Shown here: positions 44,199-52,167 of the stretch, one piece after another
How the letters are laid out: each line of letters starts with the position of its first letter
Numbering within the stretch: the stretch's first letter is position 1
Origin: CAZHHH01 sp052400685
GTDB lineage: Bacteria; Bacteroidota; Bacteroidia; Bacteroidales; Marinilabiliaceae
Strand: one strand, 5' to 3'
Assembly: GCA_052400685.1 (NCBI GenBank)
Contig: JBQTGJ010000002.1
Length of the DNA stretch: 64,000 nucleotides
The notes under the pieces: model-generated
Seen by the model: only the letters and a program-made list of their open reading frames with translations
What the model was told of the DNA's origin: nothing
Databases searched by the model: none
Made by a program: the position numbers and the translations under genes

Positions 44199-47100
44199 CT
44201 ATAATTTTCTGGACACTTCAATTTCTTCGTAAGCTTCAACTAAATCGCCCACTTTGATGTCATTAAAATTATTAATGTTCAAACCACATTCAAATCCCGA
44301 AGCAACTTCTTTAACATCATCTTTAAAACGCTTTAAAGACCCGAGATCTCCGGAATAGATCACAATGCCATCGCGAATCACACGAACTTTTGAACTTCGC
44401 TTAATCTTACCTTCCTTCACCATACAACCGGCAATAGTACCAACCTTGGTAATCTTAAAGGTTTCACGAACTTCCACAGTAGAAACAATTTGCTCTTTAA
44501 TTTCAGGCGATAACATACCTTCCATTGCGGCCTTTATCTCTTCAATGGCATCATAAATAATAGAATACAAACGAATATCAATTTCTTCTCTTTCGGCTAA
44601 TCGACGGGCAGAAATTGAAGGTCGAACCTGGAATCCAATGACAATCGCATTGGATGCTGCAGCCAGCATGATATCGGACTCAGAAATACCTCCCACAGCT
44701 TTGTGAATCACATTGACCTGAATTTCTTCCGTTGAAAGTTTGATTACTGAATCTGATAACGCTTCAATAGAACCATCAACATCACCCTTAACAATCAAAT
44801 TCAACTCCTGGAAGTTTCCAATCGCAATACGTCGTCCAATCTCGTCCAGCGTAATGTGTTTCTGAGCACGCATCCCCTGTTCCCGCTGTATTTGCTGACG
44901 CTTAGTAGCAATATCCTTCGTTTCGCGCTCATTCTCCATCACATTGAACTTCTCACCGGCCTGCGGTGCGCCATTCAAACCAAGAACCAGTACAGGTTCC
45001 GAAGGACCAACAGAATCAACACGTTGATTTCTTTCATTAAACATGGCCTTAACGTGACCAAAATGACTACCAGACAATACCAGATCCCCCACTTTCAAAG
45101 TTCCGGCCTGCACTAACAAAGTAGCCACATAACCACGTCCTTTATCAAGCGTAGATTCAATAACGTTACCTATTGCAGGTTTATTTGGATTGGCTTTCAA
45201 TTCAAGCATGTCGGCCTCCAACAAAACTTTTTCGAGAAGTTGCTTCACATTAGTACCATGCTTAGCCGATATTTCCTGACACTGATATTTTCCACCCCAA
45301 TCTTCTACCAAATAATTCATATTTGCCAACGACTCACGCACCCTATCAGGATTAGCGCCGGGAACATCAATTTTACTAATGGCAAAAACGATGGGAACCC
45401 CTGCTGCCGAAGCGTGATTAATGGCTTCAATAGTTTGCGGCATCACATTATCGTTAGCCGCTATAATAATGATAGCAATATCTGTAACTTGAGCTCCTCT
45501 GGCCCTCATAGCCGTAAAGGCCTCGTGTCCGGGAGTATCTAAAAAAGTAATCTGACGACCATTGTCCAGTTTCACGCCATAAGCACCAATGTGCTGAGTG
45601 ATACCACCGGCCTCTCCTGCTGTTACATCCGATTTCCGAATGTAGTCAAGCAACGAAGTTTTACCATGGTCAACGTGTCCCATAACGGTAACAATAGGTG
45701 GCCTTTCCAGTAAATCTTCAGGCGCATCAACCTCTTCGTTGATCGCTTCAGCGACACCCACACTTATAAATTCAACTTTGTAGCCAAACTCTTCACCTAC
45801 CAGCGTAATTGTCTCTGCATCAAGTCGTTGATTGATAGATACGAACAACCCCAGACTCATACATGATGCAATAATCTGGTTAACCTGAACCTCCATCAGG
45901 TTGGCCATTTCATTTGCCGTAACAAACTCTGTTACCCGCAATATTTTCTTCTCCTCATCCTGTCTGTCCAGTTCCTCCTGGTGACGAATCGACGCCAAGT
46001 CACGCTTATCGCGACGGTGACGAGAAGCTTTGGATTTACCTTTTGAAGTTAACCGCGCCAACGTATCCTTAATCTGCTTGGCTACATCTTCCTCACTCAC
46101 CTCTGCTCTTACAGGACGTTTTTTAACCTTAAGCGGTGCTCTTTTTCTATTTGGCTGCTGTTGCGCGGGTTTATTATGATTCTGCGAACGATCGCCATTA
46201 TGCTGACCGGCTTTATTTGGGGTATTACCAGTACCGGTGTTTTGAGTAGACTTATTAGCAGCAGCATTAATATTAACGCGCTCCTTATCTTTCTTAATCC
46301 GCTTACGTTTCTTCTTTTTATTTTTACGATCGTCACCAATACGATCTGCAGGCAATTCAATCTTGCCTACCACTGTAGGACCGGACAATTTTTTAACTTT
46401 GGTGGGCATAAAATTGTCGGTGCTATCCGATGATTTTGACTGCCTAGCTTCAACGACCTTAGGTTGTTCAGCTGTTTTTTCGGGTTGAGAAGCCTTCACC
46501 TCCTGATGTTTTGATTCAGCAGTTGTCTCAGTCATTTTTTTGGGCACCTCAACTTTTGGTGCAACCGGTTTTTCCTGACGTTTCTCGCCTGCTACAGTTT
46601 TATTTTCTTTCTTAATTTCCTTATCCTTATCTTTTTTACCCGCATCCAAGTCAATTTTACCTACAACTTTAGGTGCTTCCGCGGGCTTATCCACGCGTAC
46701 GGGTATATGTTCTACTTTAGGCTTGTGCTTAATAGCCTTTTTCTCTTCCACCTTCTCAGCCTTTTCCACCTTTTCAGCCTCCACAGCCTTAGGCGCCTCC
46801 CTGGGCTTCTCAGCTTTAACCGGAGCCGGTTCAGGCATTTTTTCCTTCACAGGCTCTGTTTTAGGGGCTTCTTTCTTAGGCTCAGGCTTGCCAGGAGCCG
46901 GTTTGTTAAGATCAATTTTCCCAACAACTTTAACATCTACATTTTTCGGTACACGTGTCGTCAATTCCACGTCAGACACTTCTTCATGCTCTTCCTGAAT
47001 ATCCTCAATGGTAACAGCCTCTTTTTTCTCTTTCGCCTTACGGTCGATTAGTTCTTCAGAAGCCTTTTTGACATTAAGATCCTGACGGAACTCATTTTTA

Positions 47101-47243
47101 AGAAGTCCGACAATATCATCAGACACCTTTGTATTGGGATTTGCATCCATCTCAACTCCCTTTTTGTTTAGGAATTCAGTGATGGTAGAAATACCAACGT
47201 TTAATTCTCTTGCTACTTTACTAAGTCTTTGTCCAACTGCCAT
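44199..47243 (-). CDS. infB: Translation initiation factor IF-2
   Basis: A 1014-residue IF-2 that loads fMet-tRNA on the 30S subunit. It starts with the IF2_N-type helix (GQRLSKVARELNVGISTITEF). Residues about 70-400 form a long Lys/Glu/Pro/Ala-rich linker containing three copies of VVGKI[DE]L. A second IF2_N region (FVTANEMANLMEVQVNQII) follows, then the GTPase domain with GHVDHGKTSLLD, FLDTPGHEAF and ISKIDVPGAN, then domains II-IV. The ATG at 47243 (MAVGQRLSK) is chosen over one 15 bases upstream. It is the last gene of rimP-nusA-infB. The partner initiator tRNA gene lies 1.8 kb away. Confidence 0.97.
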   Translation of the reverse strand: MAVGQRLSKVARELNVGISTITEFLNKKGVEMDANPNTKVSDDIVGLLKNEFRQDLNVKKASEELIDRKAKEKKEAVTIEDIQEEHEEVSDVELTTRVPKNVDVKVVGKIDLNKPAPGKPEPKKEAPKTEPVKEKMPEPAPVKAEKPREAPKAVEAEKVEKAEKVEEKKAIKHKPKVEHIPVRVDKPAEAPKVVGKIDLDAGKKDKDKEIKKENKTVAGEKRQEKPVAPKVEVPKKMTETTAESKHQEVKASQPEKTAEQPKVVEARQSKSSDSTDNFMPTKVKKLSGPTVVGKIELPADRIGDDRKNKKKKRKRIKKDKERVNINAAANKSTQNTGTGNTPNKAGQHNGDRSQNHNKPAQQQPNRKRAPLKVKKRPVRAEVSEEDVAKQIKDTLARLTSKGKSKASRHRRDKRDLASIRHQEELDRQDEEKKILRVTEFVTANEMANLMEVQVNQIIASCMSLGLFVSINQRLDAETITLVGEEFGYKVEFISVGVAEAINEEVDAPEDLLERPPIVTVMGHVDHGKTSLLDYIRKSDVTAGEAGGITQHIGAYGVKLDNGRQITFLDTPGHEAFTAMRARGAQVTDIAIIIIAANDNVMPQTIEAINHASAAGVPIVFAISKIDVPGANPDRVRESLANMNYLVEDWGGKYQCQEISAKHGTNVKQLLEKVLLEADMLELKANPNKPAIGNVIESTLDKGRGYVATLLVQAGTLKVGDLVLSGSHFGHVKAMFNERNQRVDSVGPSEPVLVLGLNGAPQAGEKFNVMENERETKDIATKRQQIQREQGMRAQKHITLDEIGRRIAIGNFQELNLIVKGDVDGSIEALSDSVIKLSTEEIQVNVIHKAVGGISESDIMLAAASNAIVIGFQVRPSISARRLAEREEIDIRLYSIIYDAIEEIKAAMEGMLSPEIKEQIVSTVEVRETFKITKVGTIAGCMVKEGKIKRSSKVRVIRDGIVIYSGDLGSLKRFKDDVKEVASGFECGLNINNFNDIKVGDLVEAYEEIEVSRKL

Positions 47244-47313
47244 AAAAGGAACTTTCAATTTAATTCAGGTGATCGCGTTTGATAAAATTCTTTATCTGAC
47301 AAAGATAAAGGAA

Positions 47314-48555
47314 TTATTCAAATTCAGATTTCAATATTGAAATCACATCCGTAATGGTCTCTTCTTCCAGATCAGTGCGTTTTACAAGGTCGTCAACCGG
47401 TAAATCAAGTACTGATTTTGCGGTGTCACAACCAATTGCCTTCAGAGCTTCGAGAATCCACCCTTCAATTTCATCAGAGAACTCGTCCAAAGAAACATCT
47501 TCTTCATCAACTTCGCCTTCGGTTTCCCTATATACGTCCAATTCATACCCGGTTAACTGGCTGGCTAACCGAATATTTAATCCACCTTTACCAATGGCCA
47601 GAGATACTTCTTCAGGCTTGAGATAAACCTGTGCTCTGCCGGTGTCTTCCAAAAGCTTAATGCTACTTACTTTTGCAGGATTAAGCGCTCTTTGAATAAA
47701 CAGCTGCGTATTGGTGGTAAAATTTATAACATCAATATTTTCGTTACGCAATTCACGCACAATGCCATGAATCCGCGACCCTTTCATACCCACACAAGCC
47801 CCAACAGGGTCAATGCGATCGTCGTACGACTCAACGGCCACTTTAGCACGCTCACCAGGTTGACGAACTATTTTCTTAATGGTAATAAGGCCATCATTAA
47901 TTTCAGGCACCTCTAACTCAAACAAACGTTCAAGAAAAACGGGTGCTGTACGTGAAATAATAATTAAAGGATTATTGTTGCGAATCTCTACTTTGACAAC
48001 GACTGCCCTGATACTGTCACCTTTACGAAAAAAGTCAGAAGGTATCTGCTCTGTTTTGGGGAGAATTAATTCATTGCCTTCGTCGTCCAAAACCAACAAC
48101 TCCTTTTTCCATATTTGATACACCTCACCAGTGACTATTTCACCGATTTTTTCTTTGTACTTCCCATAGATGGCATCTTTTTGCAATTCCATGATACGGG
48201 TTGACAAATTCTGACGCAAAGTTAAGATAGCCCGACGGCCAAAATCAATGAACTTGACTTCATCCGTCACCTCTTCACCAATCTCATAATCAGCATCAAT
48301 TTTTTTTGCCTCCGACAGACCAATCTGCAAATTTTCGTCGGTAACTTCGTCATTGGCAACCACTTCACGGTTGCGCCAGATTTCAAAATCACCTTTATCG
48401 GTATTTATGATAACATCAAAATTTTCGTCGGTGCCAAACAGTTTCACCAAAACACTGCGGAACGAATCTTCCAGCACCCGAATTAATGTAACCCTGTCAA
48501 TGCTTTTCAGTTCCTTGAACTCCGAAAATGTATCAATCAAGTTAATATGTTCCAT
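47314..48555 (-). CDS. nusA: Transcription termination/antitermination factor NusA
   Basis: A 413-residue NusA. The N-terminal RNA-polymerase-binding domain (1-125) is followed by an S1 domain (GEIVTGEVYQIWKKELLVLD) and two KH domains with GACVGMKGSRIHGIVRELRNENID and AIGKGGLNIRLASQLTGYELDV. The C-terminus (about 345-413) is acidic and includes one helix-hairpin-helix-like repeat (LEALKAIGCDTAKSVLDLPVDDL). That is shorter than E. coli NusA (495), the normal Bacteroidota form. It lies 26 bases after rimP and 70 before infB. Confidence 0.97.
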   Translation of the reverse strand: MEHINLIDTFSEFKELKSIDRVTLIRVLEDSFRSVLVKLFGTDENFDVIINTDKGDFEIWRNREVVANDEVTDENLQIGLSEAKKIDADYEIGEEVTDEVKFIDFGRRAILTLRQNLSTRIMELQKDAIYGKYKEKIGEIVTGEVYQIWKKELLVLDDEGNELILPKTEQIPSDFFRKGDSIRAVVVKVEIRNNNPLIIISRTAPVFLERLFELEVPEINDGLITIKKIVRQPGERAKVAVESYDDRIDPVGACVGMKGSRIHGIVRELRNENIDVINFTTNTQLFIQRALNPAKVSSIKLLEDTGRAQVYLKPEEVSLAIGKGGLNIRLASQLTGYELDVYRETEGEVDEEDVSLDEFSDEIEGWILEALKAIGCDTAKSVLDLPVDDLVKRTDLEEETITDVISILKSEFE

Positions 48556-48581
48556 CGCTCTGATTGTGTCGGGTTTTAAAA

Positions 48582-49040
48582 TTATATAATCTCTTTTACT
48601 GACTTCACTTCCTCAAATTTAAAAGAGTGCTCAATAACCTGCAACTCTTTTTTCTTTTTCCCTTCCGGTTTAACTTTTATTGTTTCCTTAACAACAAATC
48701 CGGTCTCAGAAACAGTGGCTAGCTCACCCTTGGTTTTCAAACCTTCGGATGTCAACACCTCCACCTCTCGTCCTATATTCTTAAGATACTGACGGTAAAC
48801 TTTAAAAGGCTGACCTATCCCGGGGGAAGAAACTTCAAGTTCAAAATCTTCGGTTTCACGATCGAAGCTCTGTTCAATCAGCCGGGAAACCGACACGCAA
48901 AAACCAATGGGCACTCCATTATCGCCATCAATAAGCACCATTATTCGGTTGGAAGGCTTAACGGCTACGTCCACTATAAAATAACCTTCAGAAGTCACTT
49001 TATCAGCAATTAACGTAACAATTTGATCTTTTGTAATCAT
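48582..49040 (-). CDS. rimP: Ribosome maturation factor RimP
   Basis: A 152-residue RimP, needed for 30S subunit assembly. It shows GYFIVDVAVKPSNRIMVLIDGDNGV, then CVSVSRLIEQSFDRE and the family motif DFELEVSSPGIGQPFKVYRQYLKNIGREVEV. The second domain follows, with a Lys-rich loop (VKPEGKKKKELQ). The ATG at 49040 (MITKDQIV) is preferred to one 12 bases upstream. It is the first gene of the operon and is preceded by a consensus promoter and a leader hairpin. Confidence 0.96.
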   Translation of the reverse strand: MITKDQIVTLIADKVTSEGYFIVDVAVKPSNRIMVLIDGDNGVPIGFCVSVSRLIEQSFDRETEDFELEVSSPGIGQPFKVYRQYLKNIGREVEVLTSEGLKTKGELATVSETGFVVKETIKVKPEGKKKKELQVIEHSFKFEEVKSVKEII

Positions 49041-49061
49041 GTTCACAAACATTTAATAAAA

Positions 49062-49082
49062 TAGGGGACACATAGTCCCCTA
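49062..49082 (-). promoter_or_regulatory. Leader hairpin before rimP, terminator-like
   Basis: TAGGGGAC and GTCCCCTA form an 8-bp perfect stem with a 5-base loop, followed on the minus strand by TTTTATT. It lies between the promoter and the rimP start codon, so it is placed like an attenuator. Sequence alone cannot show whether it terminates. Confidence 0.5.
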
Positions 49083-49107
49083 ATCCACCCCAGGCCTTAA
49101 ACCGCTG

Positions 49108-49139
49108 CAAAGGTAATGATGAATCGCGTATTTTCCAAA
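49108..49139 (-). promoter_or_regulatory. Consensus promoter of rimP-nusA-infB
   Basis: The minus strand reads TTTG (49136-49139), 20 bases, TACCTTTG (49108-49115): a perfect Bacteroidota promoter giving a ~60-base leader. Confidence 0.8.
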
Positions 49140-49208
49140 CATTTAAACACCCAAATATATTGATAATGATAATTGTCACACAAAAAAAGAACTTTAAAGT
49201 GTTGGATC

Positions 49209-49241
49209 ATTGAGCTGTGAACAGTCATTTTTATACCTTTG
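49209..49241 (+). promoter_or_regulatory. Promoter of the ThiL-like gene
   Basis: ATTG (49209-49212), 21 bases, TACCTTTG (49234-49241). It excludes the upstream TTG start and supports the ATG at 49266. Confidence 0.65.
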
Positions 49242-49265
49242 TCGCACACTAAAACTGATAGCACA

Positions 49266-50303
49266 ATGAGTCAGAACGAAACTTCCTTGTCTGATCTGGG
49301 AATATACGGATTAACAGAACACGTCAACCAAATGATTAAGACGGTGCAACCGACCACTATTATGGGAAATAGTGACGATTGTTCGGTATTGAATCACTCA
49401 GATCTTCAACTTCTAAGCAATAGTCTGATGCTTGAAGGCATTCATTTTGATCTAATATATACCCCGCTTCAACATCTGGGTTTTAAAGCTGTGGTAAATG
49501 CCATCACCGACGTTATAGCCATGAACGGACGGGCCACGCAAATATCGGTCACACTTGGTTTAAGCAACAAAATGACACTGGAGCGGACCGACTTGCTTAT
49601 GTCCGGCATTTTGGCGGCCTGCGAGGAATACCAATTGGATCTGACCGGATTCAGGCCAACATCTTCGCTAACCGGTCTGACCATCGATATTGCAGTAATT
49701 GGAACAGCAACTGAGAATTCTGTTGTATACCGTTCGGGAGCAAAGCCCACCGATATTATGTATGCCACTGGTGATCTGGGTGCTGCACTCTTAGGGCTTC
49801 ACCTTCTTGAAAGAGAAAAACGCGTGTTAAAAGACAACAATTACAACCAGCCAGAATTCGGCGATAACGAATACATCCTGCGTCGACAACTAAAACCGCA
49901 AGCCAGAATACAGACGGTGAAACAACTTGAAGAATTAGCTATAAAACCCACTTCCATGATCGCTATCAAGGAGGGATTGGCAGCAGCTTCAATCCTGCTT
50001 TGTCAGTCGTCAAAAACAGGGTGCCGCATCTATGAAAACAAAATCCCTCTGGATCAGAAGACACTCAAGGCAGCCGGCGAAATAGACTTTAACCCTTTGG
50101 TAGCGGCTCTCAACGGTGGCGAAGATTATGAATTACTTTTTACTGTTTCACTACAGGAATATGAGAAAAAACAAGAAGCTCTAAAATCAGTGGGCTCCGT
50201 CATAGGCTATATAACTGAAACAAACAAAGCCTGCCGTTTAATCACTATGGCTGACCAGGAAATAGACCTGAAAGCACAAGGCTGGGGTAAAAAAAATAAA
50301 TAG
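49266..50303 (+). CDS. ThiL-like (AIR synthase fold) protein lacking expected metal-binding aspartates
   Basis: A 345-residue homologue of thiamine-monophosphate kinase. The overall frame is clear: ELSDLGIYGL-type start, LEGIHFDLIYTPLQHLGFKAVVNAITDVIAMN, VYRSGAK, ATGDLGAALLGL, LEREKRV, RRQLKPQAR and NGGEDYELLF. Several aspartates that bind Mg-ATP in ThiL are changed: the usual TTD before LLLEG is SNS (51-53), the GGDTT motif is GFRPT (128-132), and DISDG is AIKEG (233-237). The DD at 37-38 and D82 remain. It may be a pseudokinase or have a new role. No other thiamine gene is nearby; mrp and nifU follow. Confidence 0.85.
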   Translation: MSQNETSLSDLGIYGLTEHVNQMIKTVQPTTIMGNSDDCSVLNHSDLQLLSNSLMLEGIHFDLIYTPLQHLGFKAVVNAITDVIAMNGRATQISVTLGLSNKMTLERTDLLMSGILAACEEYQLDLTGFRPTSSLTGLTIDIAVIGTATENSVVYRSGAKPTDIMYATGDLGAALLGLHLLEREKRVLKDNNYNQPEFGDNEYILRRQLKPQARIQTVKQLEELAIKPTSMIAIKEGLAAASILLCQSSKTGCRIYENKIPLDQKTLKAAGEIDFNPLVAALNGGEDYELLFTVSLQEYEKKQEALKSVGSVIGYITETNKACRLITMADQEIDLKAQGWGKKNK

Positions 50304-50420
50304 AGCTTAAGCAATAAAGTCCAATCTCTGCGCTATGCCAGTTTCCAAAATGAATATTTACTCCAGTAAATTCACATTTTTCAAGTTCAAACGCACGACT
50401 TTATAAGCAGGCGCCAAGGC
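50304..50420 (-). repeat. Dispersed intergenic repeat, copy C
   Basis: The minus strand shares with copies A, B and E the blocks GAAAAATGTGAATTTACT, CATTTTGG, GGCATAGCGCAGAGATTGGACTTT and the end TTAAGC. In the matching frame it reads FELEKCEFTGVNIHFGNWH then SAEIGLYCLS. The Met conserved in A, B and E is absent here. It lies directly after the ThiL-like gene and upstream of the mrp promoter. Confidence 0.5.
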
Positions 50421-50472
50421 GTCAAAGGGAAAAAACAAAGACATCAAAATAAACATTTGTTCATTACCGTTT

Positions 50473-50504
50473 TTGCTTATTCTTTAGTTTTTAATTATTT
50501 TTGC
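50473..50504 (+). promoter_or_regulatory. Consensus promoter of mrp
   Basis: TTTG (50473-50476), 20 bases, TATTTTTG (50497-50504): a perfect match, 33 bases before the ATG. Confidence 0.8.
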
Positions 50505-50537
50505 GCTTATCTTTAAGAAGTTTAAATAAAATTAGAC

Positions 50538-51647
50538 ATGAGTTATTACCCCAAATTAATTTTAGAGGCCTTGCGTCACGTCGTCCATCCGGAAAAAGGC
50601 AAAGACATTGTTTCACTGGAGATGGTTGAGGATGACATTCGCATTGAAGGAACCAGAATCAGTTTTTCGCTTTTGTTTGACAGAGCCAATGATCCGATGA
50701 TTAAACCCATCAAACGCGCCTGTGTTCAAGCCATAAAAACACACGTAGGTGAAGAAGCTCAGATTGAAGGGAACATTTATGTAAAGGTAAAACAACGAAA
50801 GGTAAAAGCTCAGGACGAACTATTATCGGGTGTTTCAAACATCATCGCTGTAGCCTCAGGCAAAGGAGGCGTAGGCAAATCAACAGTCACCACTAATTTG
50901 GCGGTAGCACTGGCAAATATGGGTTATAAAGTGGGTTTACTCGACGCCGATATTTACGGGCCCTCCGTGCCGAAAATGTTTGCCACGGAAGATGCACGAC
51001 CCATGCTCGAAAAAGTTGACGGTCGGGATAAAATTATACCCATAGAAAAATATGGTGTTAAACTACTCAGCATTGGCTACTTTGTAAACCCCGATGACGC
51101 TTTGGTATGGCGGGGTGCAATGGCCACAAACGCTCTCAAACAACTAATTACTGACGGACAATGGAACGATCTTGACTTTTTATTACTCGATTTACCTCCC
51201 GGCACCAGCGATATCCATTTAACACTGGTACAAACACTTTCAATAACGGGAGCCGTCGTTGTAAGTACACCTCAGGATGTAGCATTAGCCGATGCCCGTA
51301 AAGGAATATCGATGTTTCAGGGTGAAAAAATTAATGTTCCGGTATTGGGTTTGGTAGAAAATATGGCATGGTTCACACCGGCTGAACTTCCCGATAATAA
51401 ATATTACATTTTTGGTAAAGATGGCTGTAAAAAATTAGCGGAATCAATGAACGTGCCACTTTTGGGCCAAATACCAATTGTGCAAAGCATTCGGGAAGGC
51501 GGGGACGAAGGAAAGCCTTCGGCTTTAAACACCGAGACAGTAACCGGAATTGCTTTTAATAATCTTGGGAAAGCCGTTGTTGAAGCGGTTAACAAACGTA
51601 ATCAAGAAATGCCGGCAACAAAAGTTGTTGAAGTCACCCGGAAATAA
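50538..51647 (+). CDS. mrp: Mrp/NBP35-type Fe-S cluster carrier ATPase
   Basis: A 369-residue Mrp (ApbC) P-loop ATPase that binds and delivers Fe-S clusters. Residues about 1-90 form a MIP18-like N-terminal domain (LEALRHVVHPEKGKDIVSLEMV). The deviant Walker A is GKGGVGKST (about 108-116), followed by LLDADIYGPSVPKMF, WRGAMATNALKQ, LLLDLPPGTSDIHLTLVQ and STPQDVALADARKG. A CxxC near the C-terminus, usual in many Mrp proteins, is not obvious here; a segment GKDGCKKLAE is in its place. It is followed by a NifU-like gene, an Fe-S pairing, with the SUF operon elsewhere in the window. Confidence 0.95.
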   Translation: MSYYPKLILEALRHVVHPEKGKDIVSLEMVEDDIRIEGTRISFSLLFDRANDPMIKPIKRACVQAIKTHVGEEAQIEGNIYVKVKQRKVKAQDELLSGVSNIIAVASGKGGVGKSTVTTNLAVALANMGYKVGLLDADIYGPSVPKMFATEDARPMLEKVDGRDKIIPIEKYGVKLLSIGYFVNPDDALVWRGAMATNALKQLITDGQWNDLDFLLLDLPPGTSDIHLTLVQTLSITGAVVVSTPQDVALADARKGISMFQGEKINVPVLGLVENMAWFTPAELPDNKYYIFGKDGCKKLAESMNVPLLGQIPIVQSIREGGDEGKPSALNTETVTGIAFNNLGKAVVEAVNKRNQEMPATKVVEVTRK

Positions 51648-51672
51648 ATTTCACCTCATAGAGCTACAAGGT

Positions 51673-51909
51673 ATGGATAAAAATGAAATAATGAAGCAGG
51701 TGCAGGAAGCACTGGAAGCCATCCGCCCCTATTTAAATGCCGACGGTGGTGATATCTCAATCATTGAACTAACCGATGACTATATCGTCAAAGTTAAAAT
51801 GAATGGCGCCTGTGAAGGCTGCCCCATGAGTATGCAAACACTAAAAAATGGTGTGGAGATGGTTGTTAAAACAAAGGTCCCTATCATTAAAGAAGTAATT
51901 TCAGTATAA
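51673..51909 (+). CDS. NifU C-terminal-like Fe-S scaffold protein
   Basis: A 78-residue protein consisting only of the NifU C-terminal (Nfu) domain. It has ALEAIRPYLNADGGDISIIEL, the cluster-binding CxxC in GACEGCPMS (C47, C50) and TLKNGVEMVVKTKVP. The start at 51673 (MDKNEIMKQ) lies just after the mrp stop. A longer frame from 51550 would overlap mrp and adds an unrelated basic stretch. It probably holds and passes [4Fe-4S] clusters with Mrp, with which it appears co-transcribed (25-base gap). Confidence 0.93.
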   Translation: MDKNEIMKQVQEALEAIRPYLNADGGDISIIELTDDYIVKVKMNGACEGCPMSMQTLKNGVEMVVKTKVPIIKEVISV

Positions 51910-51985
51910 ATTTTACGACCTCAAAAACATTCCAGGTTATCCAAAACCTGTCACCTGAGTCAATTTTTACCATACGGTAACCAAA

Positions 51986-52033
51986 AATAAAAAAGCCATA
52001 GGCATCAACATTTGCCTATGGCTTTTTTATTTT
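51986..52033 (+). terminator. Terminator of mrp-nifU
   Basis: AATAAAAAAGCCATAGGCA (51986-52004) pairs with TGCCTATGGCTTTTTTATT (52013-52031), loop of 8, followed by TT. It can work on both strands and lies before the convergent GH2 gene. A weaker hairpin (ATAGAAAGCC / GGCTTTTCTAT, 52096-52135) may end the GH2 transcript. Confidence 0.85.
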
Positions 52034-52167
52034 AGATACCCACTCACTCATCCGTAAAACAACGACAAGTTTCGTATCAAAAAAGAACATTTTGTATAGA
52101 AAGCCCAAATGATCGTCTCAACCAGGCTTTTCTATTATTGAAAATTTTTAATTCATCAAAAGAGTCT

